Assembly: GCF_035046485.1 (NCBI RefSeq)
Contig: NC_085138.1
Location: 7,501,409 to 7,565,408 of the forward strand
Reading direction: 5' to 3'
DNA from: Aedes albopictus
Lineage: Eukaryota; Arthropoda; Insecta; Diptera; Culicidae
DNA length: 64,000 nt
Shown here: positions 63,185 through 64,000 of the stretch, piece after piece
How the letters are laid out: every line of letters starts with the position of its first letter
Numbering within the stretch: the stretch's first letter is position 1
Notes under the pieces: generated by a model
Seen by the model: only the letters and a program-made list of their open reading frames with translations
What the model was told of the DNA's origin: nothing
Databases searched by the model: none
Made by a program: the position numbers and the translations under genes

Positions 63185-63850
63185 TTATCTAAACTTCACA
63201 CTTCTACTGTTTAGACACTGGCGAGTCAATTTTATAGAAAAAAAAATATAATAAAATTGACACACTTTCAGCGCTCTCATCGTTGCGTAATGGCAATTTC
63301 CGAGAACAATCCTCCGGCTGCTGGTTTGACTGTGAGCACCGAATCCTCCGAAAATGGGACTGTCTAAAGGTGTTCGTAACCGGTTTACTGGTAGCCACTG
63401 TCCCGAATAGTTCAGCAGTACTCGTCTGAGGCCTCTTCCGATTTGCCTGGTAATCCTTTGTTGGCAGTTTTCCACCCAGTTCTGAAATCTCAACATGAAA
63501 GTAAAGCAATGTTACGTGGCATGAACCGTCATTATTTGGCCTCTCTTACCAATATATCTAGACAGCTGTCAATGCAACATGACCACCGTTGTTCCATTAC
63601 CAGTACCGATCGGAACGATTGCTCCTAATATCGTTTTTTTGCTAGGTTTTTTGTGCCTCTAGACGTCTTCCACTTGGTGTCGTTTGGCCAGCCTGAAAAT
63701 AAGACAATCGACAAAAAATATGCTTTCTTTCTGTACCTTATTTCAATAAAAACTCACCTACATTCCCGAGATAGTTCATAGTTGTTGAACTATGGATTCG
63801 ACACACAATCTGAATTGATTTTTTTCTTTGGATTTTTTTGTTCAAACTTG
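63185..63850 (-). CDS. Candidate small spliced gene on the minus strand, unrecognised
   Basis: Three exons are suggested by canonical sites: exon 1 ends TGTAG|GTGAGT (63758), intron 63693-63757 (65 nt, ending TTTTCAG), exon 2 63550-63692 ends ATTG|GTAAGAG, intron 63482-63549 (68 nt, ending ATTTCAG), exon 3 from 63481. Joining exon 2 from ATG at 63597 to exon 3 gives a 114-codon frame ending at 63185 (starts MEQRWSCCIDSCLDIL, then NWVENCQQ, with an arginine-rich middle). A second frame in exon 3 (LGGKLPTKDYQANRKRPQ) looks more hydrophilic but meets a stop when spliced. An upstream ATG in exon 1 (63779) gives a 29-codon frame. Which frame is used, and whether exon 3 splices on, is unclear. Confidence 0.4.
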
Positions 63851-64000
63851 TTTTGATTTAACAGCTGATGGGACGACGCAAGAGCTGTCAAAATAAATTG
63901 CGGCGTCGCGATTTTAATCAGTATTGGGCAATTTTTGTCATTTTATTCGATTTTTTCGGATATTTCGGATTTTTGCCATTTTGATGAGAGAGAAAGCAGA

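Overview
The window reads as euchromatic nuclear DNA from a culicine mosquito, most likely Aedes. Three insertions match the tRNA-derived Feilai SINE of Aedes (minus strand, GAA triplet tail, flanking duplications). The candidate introns of the small spliced genes are 63-68 nt, as usual in mosquitoes, and almost all remaining DNA is transposon. The species cannot be fixed from sequence alone.

Layout. 0.4-9.2 kb is a dead Ty1/copia element, interrupted by an inverted pair of DNA elements, a small MITE and a 2 kb nest of palindromic MITEs. 9.6-20.4 kb is a four-layer stack: an RTE-like LINE (plus) is split by an R1-like LINE (minus), which is split by an apparently intact BEL/Pao retrotransposon and a truncated MITE. 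Exact target-site duplications fix the order of insertion. 20.4-23 kb holds tRNA-like repeats, a hAT-type MITE and a GC-rich island. The only sizeable host gene is on the minus strand: a large exon (34229-30526) splices in phase to RGG-rich exons at 23611-23523 and 23437-23055, and the gene continues to lower coordinates. 35-63 kb is intergenic or upstream DNA filled with MITEs, SINEs and 12-bp-periodic degenerate arrays. It also has two GC-rich islands (44 and 55 kb) that could be upstream promoters or 5' exons on the minus strand. Two small candidate spliced genes lie at 58.6 kb (plus) and 63.2-63.8 kb (minus).

The host protein is unrecognised but distinctive: about 15 PKLTIKP-like motifs, several hydrophobic-acidic motifs resembling SUMO-interacting motifs, an AT-hook-like motif, a histidine run and a long RGG region. 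A nuclear, chromatin- or RNA-associated role is the likely guess.

The most unusual items are three same-oriented 434-bp copies within 1.6 kb, each with its own perfect 9-bp target duplication; a palindromic MITE family that repeatedly inserts into itself at AATT; and TIR-bounded elements that carry an internal tRNA-like promoter or an intron plus poly(A) signal.
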